Notes: generated by a model not told the origin, from the letters alone. A stretch of 45,190 bases of DNA from an uncultured Ruminococcus sp. (GCA_900544395.1 UQVC01000022.1:1-45190); one strand, 5' to 3'; shown: positions 1-8,338, counted from the stretch's first letter. Numbers and translations: made by a program.

Positions 1-196
1 TGTCACATTCTGCTGTCAGTTCACGGATTCCTTCCATACTCTGGGCAAACCAGTCTTCCGGATTTTGCTCGGACCAGCCTGGATGCGGAAAATACAATGG
101 ATATTCTCTTGACACGATCTTATGAATGGTTCCGTTCTCATCCATCAGCAGTAATTTTACTGCTGATGTTCCGAGATCCACACCTATGTATAACAT
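1..196 (-). CDS. xylB: Xylulokinase (FGGY family), N-terminal part only
   Basis: The visible part is the first 65 codons; the rest lies beyond the left edge. It opens with a sugar-kinase ATPase phosphate-1 motif (IGVDLGTSAVK, residues 4-14), followed by a stretch with HPGWSEQNPEDWF, typical of xylulokinases. FGGY kinases phosphorylate a ketopentose or related sugar with ATP in the cytoplasm. The ATG has an AGGAGG site about 6 bases upstream. The gene follows the isomerase on the same strand with a 19-base gap, so it would phosphorylate the ketose that enzyme makes. The FGGY kinase call is firm; D-xylulose specificity is inferred from similarity to XylB and could be another ketose. Confidence 0.85.
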   Translation of the reverse strand, partial: MLYIGVDLGTSAVKLLLMDENGTIHKIVSREYPLYFPHPGWSEQNPEDWFAQSMEGIRELTAECD

Positions 197-215
197 ACGA
201 TTCCTCCTGCTTTTC

Positions 216-1703
216 CTATTCGTTCCAAGGATTTTCTGTTGGATATCTGACACCTTTTGGCTGATTATATCCAATCTCACTGACATCTACTCCAATATAT
301 TTGAATACTTCAAACAATGCCTTGCCCCATTTTCCAAATGCAACCGCTCCATGATGTGGATAATTGCCTTCGATCAGGACATGACGGTAAAATCTTCCCA
401 TCTCAGGAATCGCGAAAATTCCAATCGATCCAAAGGAGCGTGTCGGTACCGGAAGCACTTCACCCTGTGCAATATAAGCGCGCAGTTTGCAGTCTGCTGT
501 ACTCTGCAGACGGAAGAATGTAATATCTCCAGGAATGATATCCCCTTCCAAAGTTCCCTGAGTCACTTCTTCCGGAAGGGCTCTTGCCATAATCATCTGG
601 TACTTCATCTCACAGAATGACAACTTGGAAGATGCGGTGTTTCCACAGTGGAATCCCATGAATGTATCTTTTTGCGTATATGGGAATTTTCCTTCAATAT
701 CTTCTTTGTACATATCATTCGGCACCGTATTGTTGATATCCAGAAGTGTCACTGCATCTTCACTGACAACGGTTCCGATAAATTCACTCAATGCACCGTA
801 GATATCTACTTCGCATGATACCGGGATTCCCTGTGCTGTAAGACGGCTGTTTACATAACATGGAACAAATCCAAACTGTGTCTGGAATGCCGGCCAGCAT
901 TTTCCTGCAATTGCCACATATTTTCTGTATCCTCTGTGCTCTTCTACCCAGTCTTTTAAAGTCAGTTCATACTGTGCCAGTTTTGCAAGAATTTCCGGTT
1001 TTTTATTGCCTGCTCCAAGTTCTGCTTCCATCTCTGCTACAACCGCCGGAATCCGTTCATCTCCATCATGTTTATGATATGCTTCAAACAGATCCAGCTC
1101 AGAGTTTTCTTCAATCTCTACTCCCAGATTGTAAAGCTGCTGGATCGGCGCATTACAAGCAAGGAAATTCAGCGGACGTGGTCCAAAGCTGATGATCTTT
1201 AAACTGCTCAGACCAATCACTGCTCTTGCAATCGGACGGAACTCTGCGATCATATCTGCGCATTCTTCTGCATTTCCTACCGGATATTCTGGAATATATG
1301 CTTTTACATTTCTCAATTTTAAGTTGTAGCTTGCATTGAGCATACCACAGTATGCGTCCCCTCTTCCCTGTACCAGGTTGTCTCCGCTCTCCTCGGCTGC
1401 TGCGATAAACATCTTCGGTCCGTCAAAATGTTTTGCAAGCAACGTCTCCGCAATCTCTGGTCCGAAATTGCCAAGATACACAACAAGCGCATTGCATCCT
1501 GCATTTTTAATGTCCTCCAGAGCCTGCACCATGTGAATCTCGCTCTCCACGATACAGATCGGACATTCATAAATATCTGCATCTCCATATTTTTCTGTAT
1601 ATGCTTTCATCAGGTTCTTCCGTCTTGTCACGGAAAGACTCTCTGGAAAACAATCTCTGCTCACTGCAACAACTCCAATTTTTAATTCTGGCATATTACT
1701 CAT
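216..1703 (-). CDS. L-fucose/L-arabinose isomerase-family protein
   Basis: A 495-residue cytoplasmic protein of the L-fucose/L-arabinose isomerase fold. These enzymes interconvert aldose and ketose with a divalent metal. Candidate metal or catalytic residues are E298 (in VSCEVDIYGALS), D322 (in LLDINNT) and H450/H451 (in GNYPHHG), which match the Glu-Asp-His arrangement of FucI and AraA; this assignment is by motif, not alignment. The N-terminal half carries the Rossmann-like substrate region (VVYLGNFGPE near residue 75). The chosen ATG has AAGGA about 9 bases upstream; an in-frame ATG three codons later is the alternative. It lies between the DUF4867 gene and xylulokinase, so a pentose or deoxyhexose aldose is the likely substrate. 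It is neither classical AraA nor classical FucI, and the exact sugar is unknown. Confidence 0.85.
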   Translation of the reverse strand: MSNMPELKIGVVAVSRDCFPESLSVTRRKNLMKAYTEKYGDADIYECPICIVESEIHMVQALEDIKNAGCNALVVYLGNFGPEIAETLLAKHFDGPKMFIAAAEESGDNLVQGRGDAYCGMLNASYNLKLRNVKAYIPEYPVGNAEECADMIAEFRPIARAVIGLSSLKIISFGPRPLNFLACNAPIQQLYNLGVEIEENSELDLFEAYHKHDGDERIPAVVAEMEAELGAGNKKPEILAKLAQYELTLKDWVEEHRGYRKYVAIAGKCWPAFQTQFGFVPCYVNSRLTAQGIPVSCEVDIYGALSEFIGTVVSEDAVTLLDINNTVPNDMYKEDIEGKFPYTQKDTFMGFHCGNTASSKLSFCEMKYQMIMARALPEEVTQGTLEGDIIPGDITFFRLQSTADCKLRAYIAQGEVLPVPTRSFGSIGIFAIPEMGRFYRHVLIEGNYPHHGAVAFGKWGKALFEVFKYIGVDVSEIGYNQPKGVRYPTENPWNE

Positions 1704-1738
1704 ACCGTTACCATCCTTTCTTCTTGCTTTTTTGTTTT

Positions 1739-2353
1739 TTATCCAACTGTAATATTTTCTCCGTGTAATCCGTTCACGACACCTTCAATTTCTGCCTCTT
1801 CATGTGCGATCAGCCACTTATTCACCGCAGTCAATAGTCTGCTCTCGCCATTTGCTTCCGGTGTAAACGGCAGCGCCTCATTCGTCCCCTTCGGAAGTAC
1901 AACCACGCAGCGGAAACCACTTTCTTTGGCATTGCATGGCGCATAGTGTAAGGTTGTCGCATACAATTCCACTGCCGTTCCTGCCGGAACAAGAAATGCT
2001 TCCACAAGCGCTGTATCATAAGTGTCCTCTTTGATGTCCTGCTGACATCCAAGCAGCAGAATCAAATCTGTCACTGCGATATCAATTTCTGAGGATCTGT
2101 GATACTCCAGAGCATTCAATTTCACATTGCTCCCATTACAATACCCAATCTGAATCGGCAGTCCTCCAAATCCTTTTTCTCTGACTGTCACCGCATCCGG
2201 AAGTACTTCCAGCGCTTCCACAGACGGCACATAAATCACATCTTCCGGAAGCGGGGTATGCTCCATCTCTTTTAAGATCCGCTCCACCGGAATATCTGTC
2301 ATTACTTTTCCGTACTTTGCAAAAGCGGCATCTGTAACTTTCTGAATCTCCAT
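1739..2353 (-). CDS. DUF4867 family protein, sugar-operon accessory
   Basis: A 204-residue soluble protein recognised as a DUF4867 member, a family usually found beside sugar isomerase and kinase genes in Lachnospiraceae. The middle (residues 85-160) alternates short hydrophobic strands with VEAFLVPAGTAVELYATTLHYAPC, which looks like a cupin-type beta barrel with possible metal-binding Glu and His; that is inferred from pattern. There is no signal peptide. The start has GGAGG about 9 bases upstream. It is 35 bases upstream of the isomerase on the same strand. A role as a sugar mutarotase, lyase or isomerase helper is possible, but no function is established that I know of. Confidence 0.75.
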   Translation of the reverse strand: MEIQKVTDAAFAKYGKVMTDIPVERILKEMEHTPLPEDVIYVPSVEALEVLPDAVTVREKGFGGLPIQIGYCNGSNVKLNALEYHRSSEIDIAVTDLILLLGCQQDIKEDTYDTALVEAFLVPAGTAVELYATTLHYAPCNAKESGFRCVVVLPKGTNEALPFTPEANGESRLLTAVNKWLIAHEEAEIEGVVNGLHGENITVG

Positions 2354-2471
2354 AAAAAATGACCTCCAATCAAAAACCTGTCTCCAAGTTTCCCATTGAG
2401 GTTATTTTATCAACTTTTTTTTGCTTCTGCGACCAATTATTTGCCCTTTTTATGTCAATTTCTTATCCTTT

Positions 2472-2552
2472 TTATTGATCCTTGGTTTTTTCCTCCCAGT
2501 AAAATAAAAACAACATCAGAAGAGCAAAAATACTCAATGCTGCTGACAACAT
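2472..2552 (-). CDS. Small single-span membrane peptide, 26 residues
   Basis: A 26-codon frame heads the sugar operon and ends about 120 bases before the DUF4867 start. It opens MLSAALSIFALLMLFLFYW and ends in a charged tail (EEKTKDQ), so it has one hydrophobic helix of about 17 residues and an acidic/basic C-terminus. A strong ribosome site (AAAGAGGTG) lies 7 bases before the ATG, which is the main reason to believe it. It has no recognised family. It may be a small regulator or stabiliser of a sugar transporter, or a translated leader. A chance frame in AT-rich DNA cannot be excluded. Confidence 0.45.
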   Translation of the reverse strand: MLSAALSIFALLMLFLFYWEEKTKDQ

Positions 2553-2716
2553 AATTTTCACCTCTTTCCTTTACATCATTCAAATTCTTTTCTATAATAA
2601 AACTATATTCAAAAAACAGTATATTTTATATTATTTTTACGCATTTTTTTATTAAAATAAAGACTAATTTTTCCTATTTTATCATTTTTCATCACACACA
2701 AAGGAGGACACGTTTC
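2553..2716. promoter_or_regulatory. Divergent intergenic control region, sugar operon / AraC regulator
   Basis: This AT-rich spacer separates the minus-strand sugar operon from the plus-strand AraC gene and must hold both promoters. Several TATAAT-like stretches occur (around 2590-2640), but I could not assign one convincing -35/-10 pair to either side. No clear catabolite-repression site was seen. Operators for the adjacent AraC protein are expected here by arrangement only. Confidence 0.4.
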
Positions 2717-3601
2717 ATGGAAATTCATTCTATTCACATCAATAGTAATCAACTGGAAGAAATTGCAGGTCTTACCACAGAATATCCCTATGTTATGCAT
2801 CGCACTGATATGAAACGAACACAGATCCCATGGCACTGGCATGAAGAAATTGAATTCGGTTATGTAGAGGAGGGTGCAATGGAAATCCATACCGTAAATC
2901 AAACATATCTGTTTCGCAAAGGCGAAGGATTTTTTATCAATTCCAATGTTCTCGCCTCCATGTATCCTGTTTCAGAAGAACCACAGGTTATTTTTTGTTC
3001 TCACCTGTTTCATCCTGTTTTTTTAAGCGGACACTTCAAAAGTATTTTTGACACAAAGTACATCGCACCTGTAATTCAGGACAAACGTTTTGATCTTATC
3101 GAACTCCAGAATACTACAAACACACAAAAAAAGATGCTCGTTCTCCTGGAAACGGCATCTGCTTTACAAATGAATCCTGATCAGGAATTCCAGATTCGTA
3201 ATCTATTTTCTGAAATCTGGCTTCTGCTGATTGAAGAAATCAATTCGCGAAAGACACAAAAACTACCTGTAAAATCTACAGAACAAAATCGGATCCAAAC
3301 AATGCTGTCCTACATCCATCAAAACTATATGCACCCTGTTTCTCTGGAAGAAATTGCCCGTTCTGCCGCTGTCAGCAGTCGGGAATGCACACGGTGTTTC
3401 AAACATACAATTCAGAAAACCCCCTTTGAATATTTGCTGGATTACCGTATCAAAGCTGCAGAAGCAGAATTAAAAAATCCACAGAAGACAATCACCGAAA
3501 TTGCTTTATCCTGTGGATTTTCTAATAGTGCCTATTTTACAAAGATATTTCGCGAAAGAAAAGGTGTCACTCCAAGCGCCTATCGAAAGTCAAGGTTTTG
3601 A
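2717..3601 (+). CDS. AraC family transcriptional regulator with N-terminal cupin
   Basis: A 294-residue cytoplasmic regulator. Residues 20-95 form an AraC-type cupin sensor (PWHWHEEIEFGYVEEG), where a sugar would bind. Residues 190-292 carry the double helix-turn-helix, with the family signature near the end (ALSCGFSNSAYFTKIFRERKG). The ATG follows AAAGGAGG at about 9 bases. The gene is divergent from the sugar operon across about 160 bases, so it most likely controls that operon. Its 3' end overlaps the next AraC gene, on the other strand, by 22 bases. The ligand is unknown. Confidence 0.9.
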   Translation: MEIHSIHINSNQLEEIAGLTTEYPYVMHRTDMKRTQIPWHWHEEIEFGYVEEGAMEIHTVNQTYLFRKGEGFFINSNVLASMYPVSEEPQVIFCSHLFHPVFLSGHFKSIFDTKYIAPVIQDKRFDLIELQNTTNTQKKMLVLLETASALQMNPDQEFQIRNLFSEIWLLLIEEINSRKTQKLPVKSTEQNRIQTMLSYIHQNYMHPVSLEEIARSAAVSSRECTRCFKHTIQKTPFEYLLDYRIKAAEAELKNPQKTITEIALSCGFSNSAYFTKIFRERKGVTPSAYRKSRF

Positions 3602-4410
3602 TTCCGATACTCGCTTGGACGGATCCCATATTTTTTCTGAAAAGCTCTCGCCAGCGCCTTGCTGTTTGGAAATCCATGTTCCAATGCGATCTCACTCAAC
3701 GTCCTGTCACTGTCACGGATATCTTTCCAGGCATATCTAAGACGAATATCCTGCAGATAGGATTTAAAAGTCACTCCTGCATACTTCTGAAACATTCTGG
3801 AAAGGTATGTGGGAGAATATCCGAAGATTTTTGCCAGGTTCTCCAGAGTCAGCTCTGACGTATAATTATCTTTGATATAAGAAGTGATCGTGGAAAGCCG
3901 GTTCAAATTTTTATTATTGCGTAATTGTGCTTCTGTTACATCAATACTCTGATATTCAGAAACCAACAGATGCATCACAAGATAAAACAGACCTTTCACT
4001 TCCATTTCATAGCCCCGCTCTTTTTTTATGTACCCCTCATACATCTGGCGAATCAACTCCATCAGTCGTTCATCCCGATCCACCGGATTGTGTGTGAACC
4101 AGATGAATCCTTCTCCCGTAAAATAATTCTCAAACAATCGGATTGGTATCTGCAACACAATCGTCTGGTTCGGCTTTGGAGAATGCACGGAATGAACTTC
4201 GTTGGAATTCACGATCATAAATTCTCCCTGCACAAGAGGATACGGCTTTTCTTTGATATAGAAACAAAGTTCCCCCTCACAGACCGCAAAAATCTCCACA
4301 GAACGATGCCAGTGCGTCTCCCTCTTGTAATTTCCGTCTTTTCCTTCAAAAATAAACATTTTAAACGGCAAGTCTTCATTCGGCACGATCAACTCATGAT
4401 TGTACTGCAT
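3580..4410 (-). CDS. AraC family transcriptional regulator (second)
   Basis: A 276-residue regulator with an N-terminal cupin (HWHRSVEIFAVCEGE near residue 34) and a C-terminal AraC DNA-binding domain (residues 170-272; LEHGFPNSKALARAFQKKYG). I chose the ATG with AAGGGG 7 bases upstream; an in-frame GTG two codons earlier is less well placed. The ribosome site abuts the stop codon of the upstream 83-codon ORF, so the two are probably translationally coupled. It converges on the first AraC gene. Its target is not evident from the window; it is not obviously a duplicate of its neighbour, as the cupin motifs differ. Confidence 0.9.
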   Translation of the reverse strand: MQYNHELIVPNEDLPFKMFIFEGKDGNYKRETHWHRSVEIFAVCEGELCFYIKEKPYPLVQGEFMIVNSNEVHSVHSPKPNQTIVLQIPIRLFENYFTGEGFIWFTHNPVDRDERLMELIRQMYEGYIKKERGYEMEVKGLFYLVMHLLVSEYQSIDVTEAQLRNNKNLNRLSTITSYIKDNYTSELTLENLAKIFGYSPTYLSRMFQKYAGVTFKSYLQDIRLRYAWKDIRDSDRTLSEIALEHGFPNSKALARAFQKKYGIRPSEYRNQNLDFR

Positions 4411-4422
4411 GGTCACACCCCT

Positions 4423-4674
4423 TTATAATCCAAATTCTTCAAATAATTTCTGCTGATAATCGTGATCCTCTGCTGCTTTTATAATATCAGCTATCCGGTC
4501 AGCCTTAGAAAGCGCCAGATTCAGAGCATTGATTCGTTTTTCTATTGCTTCCACGCTCTGTTTCGTTCGTTCCTGTACCTGTTTGTTCACTTCTGCATTA
4601 ATTCTTTCTTCTGCCAATTTCTTTGCTTCCGCTTCAATCTCATCTTTCATCAATTCCCGCAATGCATCACACAT
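4423..4674 (-). CDS. Small charged coiled-coil protein, possible Rpn/PD-(D/E)XK transposase tail
   Basis: An 83-residue, highly charged, almost entirely helical protein that begins MCDALRELMKDEIEAEAKK and ends KLFEEFGL. The start has a strong AAGGAGG site about 8 bases upstream, so it is probably translated. The composition and the opening resemble the C-terminal tails of Rpn-family recombination-promoting nucleases (putative transposases) common in Lachnospiraceae, which suggests a surviving fragment whose nuclease domain is missing; that link is an inference. It sits 12 bases before the AraC start at 4410 and likely shares its transcript. Confidence 0.6.
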   Translation of the reverse strand: MCDALRELMKDEIEAEAKKLAEERINAEVNKQVQERTKQSVEAIEKRINALNLALSKADRIADIIKAAEDHDYQQKLFEEFGL

Positions 4675-4984
4675 TCCTTTTACCTCCTTCTTTTGTTAAC
4701 TTCAGGAGATTTCGCCTTCCGAAAACTCCTGCCTGCTTGATTTGAAAAGCATGAATTTTCTGAAAGGACAGGCGTTTGCCTGTTTTTGAAATGAATCAGA
4801 TATTCTGCATCTTGCAGAAGCAAAATGAATGTTAGAAAAACTATGCTTTGTTTTATTCTAGCACATTTCTTACAAAAACACACTTGCTTTCTCATATAAA
4901 TCTTCGCTAATCTGCAGGTGAATTTCTGCCGGTTCTGTGCTATGATAAAAAAAGTTCTAACACGTTTCAGAAAGGATGTTGCTT
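4675..4984. other. Intergenic region with a small hairpin and a probable promoter
   Basis: About 310 bases without a convincing gene. A minus-strand frame of 71 codons here has no ribosome site and no protein-like features. At 4768-4787 a plus-strand hairpin (ACAGGC, GTTT loop, GCCTGT) is followed by TTTT, with no gene upstream of it on that strand. At 4941-4946 TATGAT preceded by TGC is an extended -10 for the HAD gene; its -35 is weak. Confidence 0.4.
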
Positions 4985-5581
4985 ATGAATTACAAACATA
5001 TTATCTTTGATTTTGGAAATGTTCTTGCCAGCTTTCAGACGGATGACCTGCTTCGCGCCTACTGCACTGCAGAAGACCTTCCGCTGATGCGGGATGCCGT
5101 CTATCATAACTGGCAGGCTTTGGATGAAGGAAGTATTTCCTATGAAGAATATCAGAAGGAAACCTTTGCTCAGCTTCCTGTCCGGCTTCATGAAACTGCA
5201 CACAAATGTTTTGAAACCTGGTATCAGCACATGGTACCTATCGCCCCTGTTTGGGAGATGGTTCGCACATTGAAGGAACGGCACATCGGACTTTATATTC
5301 TTTCCAACGCGCCTGTTTTCTTTGAAGAACATGCTGACTTTTTTGAAATTACGGAATTATTTGACGGCGCCGTCTATTCTGGATCCATCAAAAAATTCAA
5401 ACCAAATCCTGATATTTATCAGCACTTGTTTGACACATTTTCTCTAAATCCTGCGGATTGCTTTTTCCTCGATGACAAAGCAGAAAATATTGAAAGTGCA
5501 AAAAAACTGGGCATGAACGGCCTGGTCTTTACCGGAAAGAATCTCTCAGAAATCAAAAATGCCATCGGACTGGAAGAATAA
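4985..5581 (+). CDS. HAD family phosphatase (YihX-like)
   Basis: A 198-residue cytoplasmic haloacid-dehalogenase-superfamily hydrolase. Motif I is IIFDFGNVL near residue 6 (nucleophile D9, with Gly in place of the usual second Asp as in YihX-like members). Motif II is in LYILSNAP, the motif III Lys is in IKKFKPNPD, and motif IV is FFLDDKAENI. A small helical cap lies between motifs I and II. The start was set at the ATG with AAAGGA 8 bases upstream; an earlier in-frame ATG overlaps that site. It is a single gene ending in its own terminator. The substrate is probably a small phosphosugar, but this cannot be read from sequence. Confidence 0.85.
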   Translation: MNYKHIIFDFGNVLASFQTDDLLRAYCTAEDLPLMRDAVYHNWQALDEGSISYEEYQKETFAQLPVRLHETAHKCFETWYQHMVPIAPVWEMVRTLKERHIGLYILSNAPVFFEEHADFFEITELFDGAVYSGSIKKFKPNPDIYQHLFDTFSLNPADCFFLDDKAENIESAKKLGMNGLVFTGKNLSEIKNAIGLEE

Positions 5582-5603
5582 CTTCCGCCGACGGCATCTT
5601 TTT
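5559..5603 (+). terminator. Rho-independent terminator of the HAD gene
   Basis: A 10-bp stem (ATGCCATCGG with CCGACGGCAT, one G-U pair) enclosing a second small stem, followed by CTTTTT. The left arm lies inside the last codons of the HAD gene. The T tract reaches the end of smpB on the other strand. Confidence 0.75.
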
Positions 5604-6066
5604 ACAGATTTCTGATTTTAAATTCTCTCTGTGCTTCTCTTTTCTGGTCTTTTTTTGCGATATCATCCCGCTTATCGTACAATTTCTTACCTTTCGCAAG
5701 TCCCACTTCTACTTTTACAAGACTTCCGTTGAAGTATACCTGTAATGGAACAACTGTATTCCCTTTTTCTTTCATCTTTCCAAAGATCTTATCGATTTCT
5801 TTTTTATGAAGCAGCAATTTTCTTGGTCTCAATGGATCCTTGTTGAAAATATTTCCCTTTTCATACGGTGAAATATGCATTCCGTAAATAAACATCTCTC
5901 CATTTTCAATCCGGATAAATGCCTCTTTAATACTGCACTGTCCCATACGAAGAGATTTTACTTCTGTCCCATGCAATACGATCCCTGCCTCATATTTTTC
6001 CAGAATAAAATAATCATGATATGCTTTTTTGTTATTCGCGATCAATTTTCCCGCTGCTTTTGCCAT
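5602..6066 (-). CDS. smpB: SsrA-binding protein SmpB
   Basis: A 154-residue protein of normal length for SmpB, which binds tmRNA and delivers it to stalled ribosomes in trans-translation. Family sequences are clear: ANNKKAYHDYFI, YEAGIVLHGTEVKSLR (residues 25-40), IYGMHISPYEKGN, and a basic C-terminal tail (AKKDQKREAQREFKIRNL) that inserts into the ribosome. It follows rnr by 23 bases; RNase R degrades the faulty mRNA released by the same process, so the pairing makes functional sense. No tmRNA gene is seen downstream in this window. Confidence 0.97.
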   Translation of the reverse strand: MAKAAGKLIANNKKAYHDYFILEKYEAGIVLHGTEVKSLRMGQCSIKEAFIRIENGEMFIYGMHISPYEKGNIFNKDPLRPRKLLLHKKEIDKIFGKMKEKGNTVVPLQVYFNGSLVKVEVGLAKGKKLYDKRDDIAKKDQKREAQREFKIRNL

Positions 6067-6089
6067 CGCATGTTCCCCTTTTCTCTCTG

Positions 6090-8231
6090 CTAAAATCTGT
6101 CATTTTCCGAGCCATCATTCCAAAACTCAAAATCAATGGTTCGTGACAGGCGGTTGGCGCCTGTAACCTGAACCAGCACTCGCTGACCCAGCTTATAGAC
6201 TTTATGTGTACGTTCTCCTACAAGTTCATACCGGTCTTCCAGACATTCATAATGATCATCTCTCATATTGACCACGTGAACAAGTCCTTCAATGGTATTT
6301 GGCAGTTCCACGTAGGCTCCCCACTTTGTGATTCCGGAAATGACACCTTCAAAGACTTCTCCAATACGCTCCTGCATGTATTCTACTTTCTTTAATTTCA
6401 CCGTCTCACGTTCAGCCTCTTCTGCCCTTCGTTCCATTTCACTGGACTGGGTGGCAACATCCTGCAGAATTTTCTGATAATGTGCGGTTCTGTCTTCATT
6501 GAATCTGCCCCTCAGATTCTCCTTGATGATCCTGTGGATCTGCAGATCCGGATATCTTCGGATTGGGGAAGTAAAGTGAGTGTAATACTGTGCAGCCAGC
6601 CCAAAATGTCCTGCATTTTCCGGCGTATATCTTGCCTGCTTCATCGACCGCAGCGCCAGTCTGCTGATCAAAGCCTCCTGTGGCGTACCCTCCACTTTTT
6701 CCAGAAGTTTCTGAATCTCTTTTGGTCGGATCTCATTGCCCATATGAATATGATATCCGAAATTATTGATAAAGGTACTCAGCGTTCTTACTTTCTCCTC
6801 TTCCGGCGCTTCGTGGGTACGGTACAAAAACGGAATCTCTCTCCAGAAGTATTCCTCTGCCACTGTCTCGTTTGCCGCCAGCATGAAGTCTTCGATCATC
6901 TTTGTTGCCGCATTTCTCTCATAAGGCTTTAACTCTACAGGTTTTCCCTGTTCATCCAAAATGATCTTCGTTTCCGGGAAATCAAAGTCGATAGCGCCGC
7001 GCTTTTTCCGACGCTCTCTGAGAAGCTTGGAAACCTCTGCCATTTGTTCAAACATCGGAACCAGCTCCTGATATCTTTCCCGTTCCTTCTCATCCCGCTC
7101 TTCCAGAATCTTTGCCACACTGGTATAGGACATCCTCTGATCCACCCGGATGACAGTCTCTGCAATCACATGATCCACAATTTCACCTTTCGTATCTACC
7201 GTCATGATACAGCTAAGCGCCAGTCGATTTTCCCCTGCATTTAAAGAACAGATTCCATTAGAGAGCTTATGCGGGAGCATGGGGATTACCCTGTCCGCCA
7301 GATACACACTGGTCCCACGCTTTAACGCTTCCCGATCCAGTGCACTTTTTTCCTGCACATAATTGGTCACATCCGCAATATGCACTCCCAGCTTCCATCC
7401 CTGTTCCACTTTTGTCAGAGAAACAGCGTCATCCAGGTCCTTTGCATCCTCTCCGTCAATGGTCACCATCTGCCAGTCTCTTAAATCCAGCCGCCCTGCC
7501 ATATCCGCTTCGCTTACATCTTTTCCCACACGTTCTGCCTGGTTTAAGACTTTTTCCGGAAATTCTGTCGGAATATCATACTCCTTTACGATTGATAAAA
7601 TATCCGTTCCGGGATCATTGATATGCCCCAGAATCTCTACAACCTTCCCTTCCGGCTTCAGATTCTCTCCGCCATAGGAAGTCAGTTCTACAACCACCTT
7701 ATGTCCGGTCATGGCGCCTTTTTCTTTCCCTGCCGGAATATAAATATCTTTCAAAACACGCTGGTTATCCGGACGCACAAATCCAAAACTCTTGCTTTTT
7801 TCATACAAACCGACAATCTTCGTCGTTCCATGGGAAAGGATCTTTACAATCTTCCCTTCTCTTCGCTTTCCTTCCGGAGCTTTGGTAATGACAAATTCGA
7901 CCTCATCTCCCTGGAAAGCTCCATTGGTATGTTCCTCGGGAATAAAGATATCCTCTTCTTCCCCTTCCTGCAAAACAAACCCAAATCCGCGGGCATTGGC
8001 CTGAAATATTCCTTTCTGATACTGAGGCTGTCCTTTCACGTATTTTCCCTTTTTAGAGACGTAAATCTTTCCGTCTGCTTCCAACGCCTCCAACACTTCT
8101 TTCAGCTCATGCCTCTGTTCTCTCGGGATCTGCAAAAGCATGGCAATCTCTTTCAACTTCATCGGCACATACAGATCGTCACAAATCAGATCATAAATCA
8201 CCTTTTTCCTTTTCTCAAATGTAGTTCCCAT
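6090..8231 (-). CDS. rnr: Ribonuclease R
   Basis: A 713-residue 3'-5' exoribonuclease of the RNB family. Order: an N-terminal winged helix (residues 1-65), two cold-shock/OB domains (about 70-220), the RNB catalytic domain (about 240-570, with the DGEDAKDLDDAVS acidic cluster that binds magnesium) and a C-terminal S1 domain (about 620-705). I set the start at the ATG preceded by GAAGGTG 5-6 bases upstream; an earlier in-frame ATG at 8279 lacks a ribosome site. It lies between secG and smpB, an arrangement common in Firmicutes, and degrades structured RNA and trans-translation targets. Confidence 0.95.
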   Translation of the reverse strand: MGTTFEKRKKVIYDLICDDLYVPMKLKEIAMLLQIPREQRHELKEVLEALEADGKIYVSKKGKYVKGQPQYQKGIFQANARGFGFVLQEGEEEDIFIPEEHTNGAFQGDEVEFVITKAPEGKRREGKIVKILSHGTTKIVGLYEKSKSFGFVRPDNQRVLKDIYIPAGKEKGAMTGHKVVVELTSYGGENLKPEGKVVEILGHINDPGTDILSIVKEYDIPTEFPEKVLNQAERVGKDVSEADMAGRLDLRDWQMVTIDGEDAKDLDDAVSLTKVEQGWKLGVHIADVTNYVQEKSALDREALKRGTSVYLADRVIPMLPHKLSNGICSLNAGENRLALSCIMTVDTKGEIVDHVIAETVIRVDQRMSYTSVAKILEERDEKERERYQELVPMFEQMAEVSKLLRERRKKRGAIDFDFPETKIILDEQGKPVELKPYERNAATKMIEDFMLAANETVAEEYFWREIPFLYRTHEAPEEEKVRTLSTFINNFGYHIHMGNEIRPKEIQKLLEKVEGTPQEALISRLALRSMKQARYTPENAGHFGLAAQYYTHFTSPIRRYPDLQIHRIIKENLRGRFNEDRTAHYQKILQDVATQSSEMERRAEEAERETVKLKKVEYMQERIGEVFEGVISGITKWGAYVELPNTIEGLVHVVNMRDDHYECLEDRYELVGERTHKVYKLGQRVLVQVTGANRLSRTIDFEFWNDGSENDRF

Positions 8232-8304
8232 TCGTTCACCTTCTTTCTCAATGATAGTAATTCCTGTTTTTCTTTCCATCTATTCGGTTTTTCTATATTT
8301 CCCT

Positions 8305-8338
8305 AAAAGAAAAACACTCTACTTTTGCATAGAGTGTT
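8305..8338 (-). terminator. Terminator between secG and rnr
   Basis: A 9-bp perfect stem (AACACTCTA / TAGAGTGTT) with an 8-base loop, followed on the minus strand by TTTCTTTT. It sits between secG and rnr, so rnr-smpB would get only read-through from secG plus any promoter of their own. Confidence 0.75.

Noticed and set aside
4680..4895. 71-codon minus-strand frame in the 4.7-4.9 kb spacer
   Set aside because: No ribosome site, no recognisable features, and it crosses a hairpin with T tract.
7623..8306. 227-codon plus-strand frame opposite rnr
   Set aside because: Shadow of the RNase R gene; Phe/Leu/Ser-rich with no domain and no ribosome site.
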